This document shows, piece by piece, positions 19,101 through 28,239 of a stretch of DNA of 64,000 nucleotides. Within the stretch, counting starts at the first letter, position 1. Each line of letters opens with the position of its first letter. Source of the stretch: Microvirga roseola (lineage in GTDB: Bacteria > Pseudomonadota > Alphaproteobacteria > Rhizobiales > Beijerinckiaceae). The stretch lies in NCBI RefSeq assembly GCF_020866965.1, contig NZ_JAJATX010000008.1, positions 78,925 to 142,924 on the forward strand. Reading direction: 5' to 3'. Below the pieces are notes generated by a model, which was not told the DNA's origin, did no database searches, and saw nothing but the letters and a program-made list of their open reading frames with translations. The translations under genes were made by a program, and so were the position numbers.

Positions 19101-19625
19101 GGCCGCGTGCTGAAGCACCCCGTGACGCTGACATCGGAGGTCGGGCGCGGCTCGGTCTTCAGGGTCGAGGTGCCGGTCGTCGCAGCGCTGCCCGCCACGG
19201 AGATGGCCGCCGAACCGCCGAAGCCGCCGGTGACGCCGCTCTCGGGCCTGCGCATCCTCGTGGTCGACAACGAGCCGGCGATCCTGGAAGGCATGCGCCT
19301 GCTGCTCGCGGGCTGGGGCTGTGAGGTCTGGACCGCCTCGCACCTCGAAAGCGCACAGCAGGTCCTGAAGACCAGCAGGCTGCTGCCCGAGGTCTTCATC
19401 GCCGATTACCACCTGGACGAAGGCGACGGCCTCGAACTCATCAAGGCCCTGCGCTGGAAGACGCAGGTCAACACGCCCGCCGTGCTCGTGACCGCCGACC
19501 GCACGCCCGCCGTGCGCGAGGAGGCCACGGCCATGAACGTCCACATCCTCAACAAGCCGCTGAAGCCCGCAGCTCTCAGGGCTCTGCTCACCCAGTGGCG
19601 CGCGACACGGGTCGCAGCGGAGTAG
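16116..19625 (+). CDS. Hybrid sensor histidine kinase: SLC5 transporter-like module, PAS, kinase and receiver
   Basis: The 1169-residue protein starts with about 13 membrane helices of the sodium:solute symporter fold (residues 1 to about 510). A linker, a PAS-like domain (about 640-760: GITVLDRDLRLLAWNQAF) and a coiled coil (about 765-800) follow. The phosphorylated His is near residue 814 in AAASHDILQPLNAA, the ATPase domain has N and G boxes (LISNAIKYTLKG, VWDTGLGIPP, GLGLGLSI), and the C-terminal receiver has Asp near 1097 in VFIADYHLDEGDG. The plan matches CbrA/NahK-like kinases that link solute sensing to carbon use. No cognate regulator is adjacent; the orphan LuxR-type regulator at 43749 is one candidate. 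The start ATG 16116 follows GCGAGGAT. Confidence 0.93.
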   Translation: MVASWAVILTALVYLCLLFAVAHWGDNAGRRFVQGPYRATVAALALAVYCTSWTFFGSVGLATHSGLDFLAIYIGPILVIGLGHVLIARIVRVAKTQNISSIADFVAARYGKSERVAALVSLIALIGSIPYIALQLKAVSSSLDVFLTAANGTVPTEIPFVGNLSLVVAFVLAGFAVAFGTRHTDATEHQDGLMMAISLESVVKLVAFLVVGGYVTFIMFDGYDAIVDRLHAQGISANIAGRTSGFGSYITLILLSACAALLLPRQFHMTVVENRGIGDIKRAAWMFPLYLVLINLFVIPVALAGLAVFPEGTIDRDMTVLALPLLNDAGTIAIIAFLGGFSAATAMVIVDSVAVAVMISNHLVMPIVLRRRSFAGMDPGGFVIAVRRASIVAVILLAYVYYRNSGEAALAAIGLLSFAAIAQVAPAFLGGLIWSRGTALGASAGLIAGFITWAYTLLLPSLVWDGVFWSDVVVTGPFGITALKPTALFGVDLPQLTHGVVWSLSLNILCYVGFSFWRPATALEQIQSNVFVGETPVSVAPSFRLFRASVTVDELRATIARYLGEERTTRSFEGFAHSRGQSLEPRAEADIHLLRYAEHLLASAIGTASSRLALSLLLRRRTVSTKAALKLLDDASAAIQHSRDLLQHAINYAKQGITVLDRDLRLLAWNQAFVDLYDLPPNLVRVGVGMDSIIRFNAERGSYGAGELNALIQARIDSFLHDFAPVRLRLYPSGKVIEIRSNPLPDGGLVTTYTDVTETVQAEEESRRANETLEQRVRERTEELTRLNEALRNAKAEADEANISKTRFLAAASHDILQPLNAARLYATSLVERDRDAGDATLAENIDASLDAVEEILTALLDISRLDTGAMKPQWSSFRIDELFRQLEREFDPVAREKGLKLTFVPSSLTIRSDRRLLRRLLQNLISNAIKYTLKGRVLVGARHRHGHLVLEVWDTGLGIPPSKQRIVFREFQRLDQGMKAARGLGLGLSIVERIGRVLKHPVTLTSEVGRGSVFRVEVPVVAALPATEMAAEPPKPPVTPLSGLRILVVDNEPAILEGMRLLLAGWGCEVWTASHLESAQQVLKTSRLLPEVFIADYHLDEGDGLELIKALRWKTQVNTPAVLVTADRTPAVREEATAMNVHILNKPLKPAALRALLTQWRATRVAAE

Positions 19626-19640
19626 GAGTTCCGCCTTTCC

Positions 19641-20345
19641 TCAATTAGCGAGGGCGTAGTCGACGGCGGAAAGGGCGTGGATCGTCGTGGTGTCGAACAG
19701 CGGCACGGCGCTATCCTCACCTGAGACCAGCAGCATGATTTCGGTGCAGCCGAGAATGACGGCCTGCGCGCCCCGCGCGATCAGGCGGGCGATGATCTTG
19801 CGGTAGGCCTGCCGTGACTCCGGCCTGATCCGTCCGAGCACGAGTTCCTTATAGATGATCTCGTGGACGATGCGCCGGTCCTCCGCCTCGGGCACGATCA
19901 CCTCGAGGCCGTGGGCCTGCTGCAGGCGGCCCTTGTAGAAGTCCTGCTCCATGGTGAAGGCGGTGCCGAGCAGGCCGATCTGGTTGAGGCCGGCAGCCTT
20001 TATCCTCTCGGCCGTCGGATCGGCGATATGCAGCAGTGGAATGCTTGCAGCCGAAGTGATCGCATCGGCCAGGCGATGCATGGTGTTGGTGCAGAGGACG
20101 ACGAAATCGGCGCCGCCGCGCTCCAGCCGGATCGCCGCATCCTGCATGGACCGGGAGAGCCGGTCCCAGTCTCCCGCATGCTGAAGCTGCTCGATCTCGC
20201 CGAAATCGACCGAGTACATGAGGCTGCGCGCCGAGTGGACGCCGCCGAGGCGTCTCTGCATCTCCGGATTGATGATGCGGTAGTACTCGGCCGAGTTCTC
20301 CCAGCTCATCCCGCCGATGAGGCCGATCGTCTTTTGCTGCGTCAT
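19641..20345 (-). CDS. Aspartate/glutamate racemase-family protein
   Basis: The 234-residue protein shows GLIGGMSWENSAEYYR, LCTNTMHRLAD with one catalytic Cys and VILGCTEIMLL with the second. These are the two-cysteine signatures of PLP-independent aspartate racemases (YgeA type). It would interconvert L- and D-aspartate or a related amino acid in the cytoplasm. It follows the isomerase-like gene by only 4 bases on the same strand, so both are probably co-transcribed, though no functional link is evident. Confidence 0.9.
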   Translation of the reverse strand: MTQQKTIGLIGGMSWENSAEYYRIINPEMQRRLGGVHSARSLMYSVDFGEIEQLQHAGDWDRLSRSMQDAAIRLERGGADFVVLCTNTMHRLADAITSAASIPLLHIADPTAERIKAAGLNQIGLLGTAFTMEQDFYKGRLQQAHGLEVIVPEAEDRRIVHEIIYKELVLGRIRPESRQAYRKIIARLIARGAQAVILGCTEIMLLVSGEDSAVPLFDTTTIHALSAVDYALAN

Positions 20346-20349
20346 CGCC

Positions 20350-20973
20350 TCACACGTTCGGCCGGTAAGGCGCGCGTCCGCCTGTCAGGGCGTCGTCGAG
20401 GAGTTCCAGGCGGTCCTGCCCCCAGAAAACCTCGCCGTCGAGGACATAGGCCGGGGAACCGAAGATGTCTCCCGCGACCGCATTCTCGAGGTTGAGCGCG
20501 TAGAGCGCCTCGGTTGTCGTGCCCGTCGCGGTTTCCATCAGGGAGGAGGAATCGAGCCCGGCCTGCTCGGCGATTTCGGTCAGCACCAGGGGATCGGCCA
20601 GATTCCGCTCCTCCTCCCAGACAGCGGCATAGGCGCGGCGCAGAAAGGCGTCGGGGCTCTTTCCGGCAATCGTGATGGCGATCGCGAAGCGATCCGCCAG
20701 GTTCACGTCGAAGGGCCAGTGCTTGGGCTGGAGATTGAAGGAAAGGCCACGCTTCTCCCGCCAGCGCTGCAGCTCGACCATGCGGTAGCGCTGGCGCGCC
20801 GGGTGGCGCTGGGGAAGCGGCAGGCCGCCGGTCTCGGCGAAAACACGGCCAAGGAAGACGGGCTTGTAGTTGATCTCGACCCCGTGCCTCTCCGCAATCT
20901 CCATGAAGGGGGCGTGGCCGATATAGGCCCAGGGGCTCACGAGGGAGAAGTAATAGTCGATAATGCGGGGCAT
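20350..20973 (-). CDS. DsbA-family 2-hydroxychromene-2-carboxylate isomerase-like protein
   Basis: The 207-residue protein starts IIDYYFSLVSPWAYIGHAPF, the thioredoxin-fold opening of kappa-class GST/HCCA isomerases. The active-site Ser replaces the CxxC of DsbA. Later landmarks are NYKPVFLGRVFAETGGLPLP and FGSPAYVLDGEVFWGQDRL, the latter with the cis-Pro segment. Members use glutathione to isomerise aromatic ring-cleavage products, but no naphthalene genes are near, so the substrate is unknown. It sits in a minus-strand run with the racemase gene. Confidence 0.88.
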   Translation of the reverse strand: MPRIIDYYFSLVSPWAYIGHAPFMEIAERHGVEINYKPVFLGRVFAETGGLPLPQRHPARQRYRMVELQRWREKRGLSFNLQPKHWPFDVNLADRFAIAITIAGKSPDAFLRRAYAAVWEEERNLADPLVLTEIAEQAGLDSSSLMETATGTTTEALYALNLENAVAGDIFGSPAYVLDGEVFWGQDRLELLDDALTGGRAPYRPNV

Positions 20974-21030
20974 GGGCTCAGCTTCGCTTCTGTGACAGGC
21001 AGCACGAAACTACAGCACCACGCCGAACCA

Positions 21031-21579
21031 TCAAGCCGCCTGCTTCAAGGTCTCCTCGGAACTCAGAAAGGCCAGGACCTCGGGCGAGGCTGCCGGCGGC
21101 TCCGCCTTCAGGCCGATCTCGCCGAGCAGGCGCTCCATCGAGACGAAGCTCTTTTTCTTGCGGTCGTAGAGTCCGGCCCGCACGAGAGCGATGGCGTTGA
21201 GGACCGGGCTGCCGTCCCTGGCTTTCGACACCAGCCGGTGCTCCATCACCACATGGCTCTCGGACCAGGTGAGAATACGGGTTTCCAGGGTGAAGGGCTG
21301 GAACGGCCTCAGCTCCCGCCGGAAACGGATCTGGCCAGCGCCGACGATGGGCACCCAGCCGTTCTTGAGGATCACCCGCCACAGTCCCGAACGGACCATG
21401 ATGTCGGTCCGACCGAGATCCATCAGCGTCCAGTAGCGGCCGTTGTTCAGGTGGAGCGACGTGTCGAGATCGTGGGGCCAGACCCGGAAGGACAGGCGCG
21501 AGACGTCCCGAACCGGGTCGAGCCTCGGGCGGACGAAGGCGGAAACGATCAGGGAGATGAGGCGCAGCCAAAGGTTCAT
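21031..21579 (-). CDS. Thioesterase-like hotdog protein (THEM6/4HBT_2-like)
   Basis: The 182-residue protein has an N-terminal hydrophobic helix (LWLRLISLIVSAFV) and a hotdog domain with DLDTSLHLNNGRYWTLMDLGR, the D-x-N-x-H-x-N-N-type motif of acyl-CoA/acyl-ACP thioesterase relatives. It resembles THEM6-type proteins of unknown substrate. Its ATG overlaps the DinB-family stop (ATGA), so the two are translationally coupled. An in-frame extension upstream lies wholly within the preceding gene and was rejected. Confidence 0.82.
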   Translation of the reverse strand: MNLWLRLISLIVSAFVRPRLDPVRDVSRLSFRVWPHDLDTSLHLNNGRYWTLMDLGRTDIMVRSGLWRVILKNGWVPIVGAGQIRFRRELRPFQPFTLETRILTWSESHVVMEHRLVSKARDGSPVLNAIALVRAGLYDRKKKSFVSMERLLGEIGLKAEPPAASPEVLAFLSSEETLKQAA

Positions 21580-22085
21580 GCCATGCCCATGCCGGTTTCG
21601 CGCTGGAACGGAACGAGGTCGAGAGATGGCGCCTCGCGACCGAACCCGGTCAGGATGCAATGGGCCTGGCCCCGATGATGGGTCTGGTGGTTGAAGAAGT
21701 GGAGCAGCGCCGGCGCAAGCGGCTGCTCCACGGTCTCCGGCCTTGAGATGAGATTGTAGCGGATGGGTCCGGACAGATCGGACTCCGACAGGCGGTCGAC
21801 ATAGGCGACGATCCGCGCATCCTCGGCCTCTCGCGCCTGGCGCAAGTGTTCAAGCTCATCGAACAGGATGGCGTCGAGGCGCGTCGGCGCATCGCCCTCG
21901 CCGGTGAAGCGCCGCAACCAGATCCGGTCGGCCACGAGGATGTGGTTCAGCGTGCCGTGCAGGGACTTGAAGAATGCCCCGCGGTCAGCACGGTAGTCCT
22001 CGTCTGAGAGCTCGGACGCCGCGTCGTACAGGCGTCGATTGCACCAGGCGTTGTAGCCCGCCAGCATGGTGAAGAGGGGTTTCAT
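21576..22085 (-). CDS. DinB-family (YfiT-like) metal-dependent protein
   Basis: The 169-residue protein is an all-helical DinB-fold protein. It has LAGYNAWCNRRLYDAASELS, a His in LHGTLNHILVADRIW and the paired His in FFNHQTHHRGQAHCIL, giving the usual three-His metal site. DinB/YfiT proteins include thiol transferases; no SOS box is visible here, and damage inducibility is not implied by the name. It lies 54 bases after the FadB-like stop in the opposite transcriptional sense to nothing nearby and is coupled to the thioesterase-like gene downstream. Confidence 0.88.
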   Translation of the reverse strand: MKPLFTMLAGYNAWCNRRLYDAASELSDEDYRADRGAFFKSLHGTLNHILVADRIWLRRFTGEGDAPTRLDAILFDELEHLRQAREAEDARIVAYVDRLSESDLSGPIRYNLISRPETVEQPLAPALLHFFNHQTHHRGQAHCILTGFGREAPSLDLVPFQRETGMGMA

Positions 22086-22139
22086 GGTCGGCTCCTGTTG
22101 TTCCGGGGCCAGGAAATGGCCCCGGAACGCCGGATGAGG

Positions 22140-24347
22140 TCAAGCAGCCTTCTTCGCCGCGGCGCGGCCGTAGAAGGTCTCGCCGGAGGCGGCCATGTCG
22201 AGCAGGATCTTCGGCGGGGCGAAACGGTCGCCGTGCTTCGCCTGCAGCTTCCCGCACAGCTCCACGAAGGCCTTGGGCCCCATGAAGTCGATGTAGGAGA
22301 GCGCGCCGCCCGTATAGGGCGCGAAGCCGAAGCCGAGGATCGAGCCCACATCCGCCTCGCGGGGATCGGTGATGACGCCCTCCTCCACCGTGCGCGCGGC
22401 CTCCAGTGCCTGCGTCACGAGGAGGCGCTGCTTCAACTCCTGCATGTCAATGAGTTCGGCAGCCGCCGGATTCACCTGGAGACCCTTCAGGCCGGGCCAA
22501 AGGCGCTTGGGGCCGCCTTCCGGATAATCGTAGAAGCCCTTGCGGTTCTTGCGGCCGAGACGGCCCTCCTTCTCCACCAGGGTCGTCAGCAGCTGCTCCT
22601 GCTCCGGGATGATGGCGGCATCGCCCAGCTGCGCCCTCGTGGCCCTGAGGATCTTGAGGCCGAGATCGACGCCGACTTCGTCGTTGAGCGAGAGCGGGCC
22701 GACAGGCATGCCCGCCTGCTTGCCTGCCTGTTCGATCATCGTCGCAGGCACGCCTTCGGTCAGCATGAGATGACCTTCGAGGATATAGGCCAGCACGCAG
22801 CGATTGGCGAAGAAGCCGCGGGAATCGTTGACGACGATGGGCGTCTTCTTGATGGCCCGCACGTAGTCGAGCGCAGTGGCGAGCGCCTTCTCGCCCGTCT
22901 CCTTGCCCATGATGATCTCGACCAGCATCATCTTCTCGACCGGCGAGAAGAAGTGGATGCCGATGAACTGGCCTGCGTTCTTCGAGGTCTTGGCGAGCCC
23001 CGTGATCGGCAGCGTCGAGGTGTTGGAGGCGAAGATGCAGTCGGGACGGATCGCCGCCTCCACCTTCGCGATCACCTCGGCCTTCACCTGCGGATCCTCG
23101 AACACGGCCTCGATGACGAGGTCGCAATCCTTCAGGTCGCTGTAACCGGCCGACGGCGTGATGCGCGCGAGCAGCGCATCGCGATCCGCGGTCTTGGCGC
23201 GGCCCTTCATGATCTGGTCGGACATGAGCTTGTGCGAGTGGGCCTTGCCCTTTTCCGCCGCCTCCACGTCGCGGTCGATCAGAACGACCTCGAAGCCCGC
23301 ATTGGCGGTGACATAGGCCACGCTCGCGCCCATGAAGCCTGCGCCGATGACGCCGACCTTCTTGAGCGACGTGGGCGGCACGTCCTTGGGACGGCGCGCG
23401 CCCTTGTTGAGGTCCTGCATGGAGACGAAGAGCGTGCGGATCATGGCCGCCGCCACCTTCGAGCGCAGGATCTTGGCGAACCAGCGCGACTCCACCTTCA
23501 GCGCCAGATCCATCGGAAGCTGCAGGCCCTGGTAGACCGATTCCAGGATCGCGTAGATGGCCGGGTGGTTGTCCTGCGTCTCGCGGCGATAGATGGCGTT
23601 GGCCGGAGGCCAGATCTGCATGCCGGCCGCCGAATAGACCTTGTTGGAGGGAAGCTTAAAGCCCTTCTGGTCCCACGGCGCTTCAGCCGAGCCGCCCTGC
23701 TTGATCCAGTCCTTCGCCGCCTGGACGATCTGATCGCGCGGCGCGACCGCGTGGGCGAGGCCCATGTTGCGCGCCATGAGCGGGCGGATCTGGTCGCCCT
23801 TAAACAGCATCTGCAGCGCATCGCCCGTCTGCATCAGGCGCGCCACGCGCTGTGTGCCGCCGGCGCCCGGGAAGAGCCCGACCTTCACCTCGGGCAGGCC
23901 GACGCGGGTGGAATCCACATCCGACAGCACGCGGTAATGGCAGGCGAGCGCCAGTTCGAATGCGCCGCCGAGGCACACGCCGTGGACCGCGGCCGCGAAC
24001 GGCTTGCCGCAGGTCTCGAGGCGGCGGTAGAGCAGCGAGAGCTTGCGCGACTCGTCGAAGAAGAACTGCATCGCAGCCTCTTCGCCCTTCTCCTTCGCCA
24101 GCCGCTCGTATTCCGCGCCGAGTCCCTGGAGCATGTTGAGGTCCGCGCCGCCGGAGAACGAGTCCTTTCCGGAGGTGATGACGCAGCCCTTGATGGCTTC
24201 GTCGCCCGCGACCTTATCGACGATCTGCGACAGCTCTTCCATCACTTGCGGCGTGATGACGTTCATGGAGCGGTCGGCCATGTCCCAGGTCGCGAGCGCA
24301 ATCCCGTCGCCGTCGACCTCGAAGCGGAAGTTGGTGAAGTTCGTCAT
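22140..24347 (-). CDS. Bifunctional enoyl-CoA hydratase/3-hydroxyacyl-CoA dehydrogenase (FadB/FadJ-type)
   Basis: The 735-residue protein joins an N-terminal crotonase domain (oxyanion-hole segments SGKDSFSGGADLNML and HGVCLGGAFELALACHYR) to a Rossmann domain (VGVIGAGFMGASVAY) and two 3HCDH C-terminal domains (IGIHFFSPVEKMMLVEII; RGFFANRCV). It hydrates trans-2-enoyl-CoA and oxidises the 3-hydroxyacyl-CoA with NAD+, the two middle steps of beta-oxidation. ATG 24347 follows GGGAGAG. The frame is open much further upstream, but that extension is antisense-like noise through the thiolase gene. It ends the acyl-CoA dehydrogenase-thiolase-FadB run. Confidence 0.95.
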   Translation of the reverse strand: MTNFTNFRFEVDGDGIALATWDMADRSMNVITPQVMEELSQIVDKVAGDEAIKGCVITSGKDSFSGGADLNMLQGLGAEYERLAKEKGEEAAMQFFFDESRKLSLLYRRLETCGKPFAAAVHGVCLGGAFELALACHYRVLSDVDSTRVGLPEVKVGLFPGAGGTQRVARLMQTGDALQMLFKGDQIRPLMARNMGLAHAVAPRDQIVQAAKDWIKQGGSAEAPWDQKGFKLPSNKVYSAAGMQIWPPANAIYRRETQDNHPAIYAILESVYQGLQLPMDLALKVESRWFAKILRSKVAAAMIRTLFVSMQDLNKGARRPKDVPPTSLKKVGVIGAGFMGASVAYVTANAGFEVVLIDRDVEAAEKGKAHSHKLMSDQIMKGRAKTADRDALLARITPSAGYSDLKDCDLVIEAVFEDPQVKAEVIAKVEAAIRPDCIFASNTSTLPITGLAKTSKNAGQFIGIHFFSPVEKMMLVEIIMGKETGEKALATALDYVRAIKKTPIVVNDSRGFFANRCVLAYILEGHLMLTEGVPATMIEQAGKQAGMPVGPLSLNDEVGVDLGLKILRATRAQLGDAAIIPEQEQLLTTLVEKEGRLGRKNRKGFYDYPEGGPKRLWPGLKGLQVNPAAAELIDMQELKQRLLVTQALEAARTVEEGVITDPREADVGSILGFGFAPYTGGALSYIDFMGPKAFVELCGKLQAKHGDRFAPPKILLDMAASGETFYGRAAAKKAA

Positions 24348-24368
24348 AGTTCTCTCCCGGACTTTCGT

Positions 24369-24470
24369 GTCATTCCCGACCGGAGCGCAGCGGAGGGGAA
24401 GGGAATCCACTTGCGTGCGCGCCGGTTGATGGATCCCCTTCCCGGCCCTTGCGGGCCGCCAGGGATGACA
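24369..24470. repeat. Dispersed imperfect palindrome, family A, copy 1
   Basis: This sequence of about 102 bases begins TGTCATTCCCGACCGGAGCG and ends GGCCGCCAGGGATGACA. Its two ends are inverted complements, and an AAGGGAATCCA / GGATCCCCTT inner pair adds a second arm. Closely similar copies are at 33524-33625 and, inverted, at 39720-39817. All three lie between genes. It is probably a REP/ERIC-like non-coding repeat that forms a long hairpin. Confidence 0.8.
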
Positions 24471-24475
24471 AAGCG

Positions 24476-25684
<1,209 letters not shown>

Positions 25685-25816
25685 GAAAGCCTCCCAGAGT
25701 GATTGTGCGGCGTCCCGGGCACGCCGACCGCGACCCGGGACCATTTGCGGATATTCGTACTCAGCGACGCGATCCCGGCCCTCGCTCACGCTCGGGCCGG
25801 GATGACAGTCCTACAA

Positions 25817-27610
25817 TCAGAATGCCTCCATCGGCATCGCCATGGTGACGTCCGCACCGGTGGTGATGCGGGCGAGCCGCGTGGCGGTCTCCGGCATCAG
25901 GCGCTCCATGAAGAAGCGGCCGGTGAGCAGCTTGGCGTCCATCCTGTCGGCCGCGCCGTTGCCTTGAGCCCTCTTCGCATTCGCGGCCTTCGCCATCTTC
26001 GCCCACATGTAGCCCATGGCCACGAGGCCGAAGAGGTGCATGTAGTCGGTCGCGCCCGCCCCTGCATTGTTGGGATTGGCCATGGCGTTCTGCATGAACC
26101 ACATGGTGGCCTGCTGGAGGTGGCCGATGCCCTGCTGCAGCGGAGCGATGAAGGGCTTGAGATTCTCGTCGCCCTCGTTCTCCTGGCAGAAGGCTCCGAC
26201 CTCGTTGAAGAAGGTCATGATGGCGCGCCCGCCGTCCTTGGCGAGCTTGCGGCCGACGAGATCCATCGCCTGAATGCCGTTGGCGCCTTCGTAGATCATG
26301 GCGATGCGGGCATCGCGCACGAACTGCGACATGCCCCATTCCTCGATATAGCCGTGACCGCCGAACATCTGCTGCGCCTTCACGGCGTTGTCGAAGCCGA
26401 GATCGGTCAGCACGCCTTTCACCACGGGCGTCAGGAGGCCCATGTAGTCGTCGGCCACCTGGCGCTGCGCCTCGTCGGAGGAGCGGTGGGCGATGTCGCT
26501 GTTGAGACCCGTCCAGACGATGAGGGCGCGGGCGGCCTCGTTGATCGCCTTGACGGTCAGAAGCGTCTGGCGCACGTCCGGATGCACGATGATCGGATCG
26601 GCGGGCCTGTCGGGGAACTTCGCGCCTGTGAGCGAGCGGCCCTGGAGGCGGTCCTTCGCATAGGCCACGGCGTTCTGGTAAGCGACCTCGGACTGGGCGA
26701 GGCCCTGCACGCCCACGGCGAGGCGCGCCTCGTTCATCATCACGAACATGGCGTTGAGGCCGCGGTTTGCCTCACCCACGAGCCAGCCCTTCGCGCCGTC
26801 GTAGTTCATGACGCAGGTGGCATTGCCGTGAATGCCCATCTTGTGCTCGAGAGAGCCGCAGGCGACGCCGTTGCGCTCCGCCAGCGAACCGTCCTCATTG
26901 ACGAGGACCTTGGGCACGAGGAAGAGCGAGATGCCCTTGGTGCCCTGGGGTGCGCCCTCGATGCGGGCCAGCACCAGATGGACGATGTTCTCCGCCATGT
27001 CGTGTTCGCCGGCCGAGATGAAGATCTTCGTACCGGAGATGGCGTAGGAGCCGTCGCCGTTCGGCACGGCCTTGGTCTTGAGCAGGCCCAGATCCGTGCC
27101 GCAATGGGGCTCGGTCAGGTTCATGGTGCCGGTCCAGGCGCCCTCGACCATCTTGGGCAGGTACTTCGTCTTCTGCTCCTGCGTGCCGTGCACCAGCAGC
27201 GCGGCGATCGCGCCTTGAGTCAGGCCCGGATACATGCCGAGCGCGAGGTTCGACGAGGAGACGAATTCCTGCATGATGGTGTTGAGGACGGAAGGCAGCC
27301 CCTGTCCGCCATATTCCTCCGGCACCGAAAGCCCCATCCAGCCGCCGGAGGCATAGGCCTCATAGGCCTCCTTGAAGCCCTTCGGCGTGGTGACGGAGCC
27401 GTCCGGGTTGCGGGTGCAGCCTTCCAGATCGCCGGTGCGGTTGAGAGGGGCGAACACCTCTTCGCAGAGCTTCGCGCCCTCGCCAAGGATCGCCTCCACC
27501 ATGTCCGGCGTCGCTTCGGCGAAGCCCGGCAGGTTGTTGTAGCGCTCGATGGAAAAGACGTCGTTCAGAAGAAAGGTCACGTCTTCGACGGGGGCCTTGT
27601 AGACCGGCAT
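25817..27610 (-). CDS. Acyl-CoA dehydrogenase with extra C-terminal domain (DmdC/FadE-like)
   Basis: The 597-residue protein is longer than classic acyl-CoA dehydrogenases (about 380) and matches the long family with an added C-terminal domain. Visible are the N-terminal helix typical of the group (YKAPVEDVTFLLNDVF), FAD-binding MNLTEPHCGTDLG and ISGTKIFISAGEHDMAENI, the catalytic Glu region IYEGANGIQAMDLVGRKL and a helical tail. It oxidises acyl-CoA to trans-2-enoyl-CoA and passes electrons to ETF. It heads the beta-oxidation run. A perfect palindrome lies 56 bases upstream of its start and is the probable site for the MerR-type regulator encoded next. Confidence 0.93.
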   Translation of the reverse strand: MPVYKAPVEDVTFLLNDVFSIERYNNLPGFAEATPDMVEAILGEGAKLCEEVFAPLNRTGDLEGCTRNPDGSVTTPKGFKEAYEAYASGGWMGLSVPEEYGGQGLPSVLNTIMQEFVSSSNLALGMYPGLTQGAIAALLVHGTQEQKTKYLPKMVEGAWTGTMNLTEPHCGTDLGLLKTKAVPNGDGSYAISGTKIFISAGEHDMAENIVHLVLARIEGAPQGTKGISLFLVPKVLVNEDGSLAERNGVACGSLEHKMGIHGNATCVMNYDGAKGWLVGEANRGLNAMFVMMNEARLAVGVQGLAQSEVAYQNAVAYAKDRLQGRSLTGAKFPDRPADPIIVHPDVRQTLLTVKAINEAARALIVWTGLNSDIAHRSSDEAQRQVADDYMGLLTPVVKGVLTDLGFDNAVKAQQMFGGHGYIEEWGMSQFVRDARIAMIYEGANGIQAMDLVGRKLAKDGGRAIMTFFNEVGAFCQENEGDENLKPFIAPLQQGIGHLQQATMWFMQNAMANPNNAGAGATDYMHLFGLVAMGYMWAKMAKAANAKRAQGNGAADRMDAKLLTGRFFMERLMPETATRLARITTGADVTMAMPMEAF

Positions 27611-27665
27611 GCGGACTCCTCCCAGTTCGGAGGCCGGCAGGCGTCAGGGCCATGCCGGCGAATAA

Positions 27666-27687
27666 GATAGTTTACATATAAACTATC
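27666..27687. promoter_or_regulatory. Perfect palindromic operator upstream of the beta-oxidation operon
   Basis: GATAGTTTA and TAAACTATC flank CATA: a 9-bp perfect dyad in A/T-rich DNA, 56 bases before the acyl-CoA dehydrogenase start. MerR/LiuR-type fatty acid and leucine regulators bind TTTAC/GTAAA-type dyads, and the adjacent gene encodes such a protein, so it is the likely ligand of this site. Confidence 0.7.
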
Positions 27688-27772
27688 CGATCTCCGTAGG
27701 GAAGAGGTAGGGCGCGAGATCGCCCCTGAAATGGGTCAAAAGGCCGTCGGGTCAGCCCCTCGCGCCCATGCG

Positions 27773-27802
27773 AAAAGCGCCGGAGAAGGGCTCTCCGGCG
27801 CT
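27773..27802 (-). terminator. Rho-independent terminator of the MerR-family gene
   Basis: A perfect 11-bp stem (AGCGCCGGAGA / TCTCCGGCGCT) with a 5-base loop is followed on the minus strand by a TTTT run (AAAA at 27773-27776 on the plus strand). It starts 30 bases after the stop of the MerR-type gene and separates it from the beta-oxidation operon. Confidence 0.85.
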
Positions 27803-27831
27803 CGGAGGAAAAGAAATTGAAGGCGATCTGC

Positions 27832-28239
27832 TCAGGCGGCGGCGAGGGTCGTGCGGCGGGCCTTGAGCTCGATGAGGGCCTCTTCGATCTCCATCTTCTG
27901 CTGCTCGAGATGGCGGATCTGATCCTCGACCTGGTCGAGGGAGAGGTTGAGGTTCAGGGACGGCGTGCCGCCGGCACGGTCCTCGGCGAGCATGGCGCGG
28001 ATCTCGGTCAGGGTGAAGCCGAGCTGCTTGCCCTTCAGGATGACGGAAAGGCGCTCACGGTCGCGGGCATCGTAGATGCGGGCGGTGCCGTCGCGGCGCG
28101 GCGAGAGAAGGCCGCGATCCTCATAGAAGCGCCGCGTCCGCAGCATTACGCCGAATTCGCGCGCCAGATCTCCGATGGTGTAGGAGTTTGCGCCATTGCC
28201 CGGCTCCGCATGGCCGGAGGCGCTCGCGTTGAGTGTCAT
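27832..28239 (-). CDS. MerR-family transcriptional regulator (LiuR-like)
   Basis: The 135-residue protein has the MerR winged helix (YTIGDLAREFGVMLRTRRFYEDRGLL, ARIYDARDRERL), then the dimer helix (LEQQKMEIEEALIELKARR) and almost no effector domain. It resembles the MerR regulators placed beside leucine and fatty acid oxidation genes in proteobacteria. ATG 28239 was chosen over a TTG five codons earlier. It probably represses the acyl-CoA dehydrogenase operon via the dyad at 27666-27687. A looser TTACA-N11-TGTAA dyad just upstream of its own start suggests autoregulation. Confidence 0.9.
   Translation of the reverse strand: MTLNASASGHAEPGNGANSYTIGDLAREFGVMLRTRRFYEDRGLLSPRRDGTARIYDARDRERLSVILKGKQLGFTLTEIRAMLAEDRAGGTPSLNLNLSLDQVEDQIRHLEQQKMEIEEALIELKARRTTLAAA

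Noticed and set aside
16515..19544. A 1009-codon open frame on the minus strand, opposite the hybrid kinase gene
   Set aside because: The same effect; the plus-strand frame carries all kinase motifs and the antisense product has no recognisable domain.
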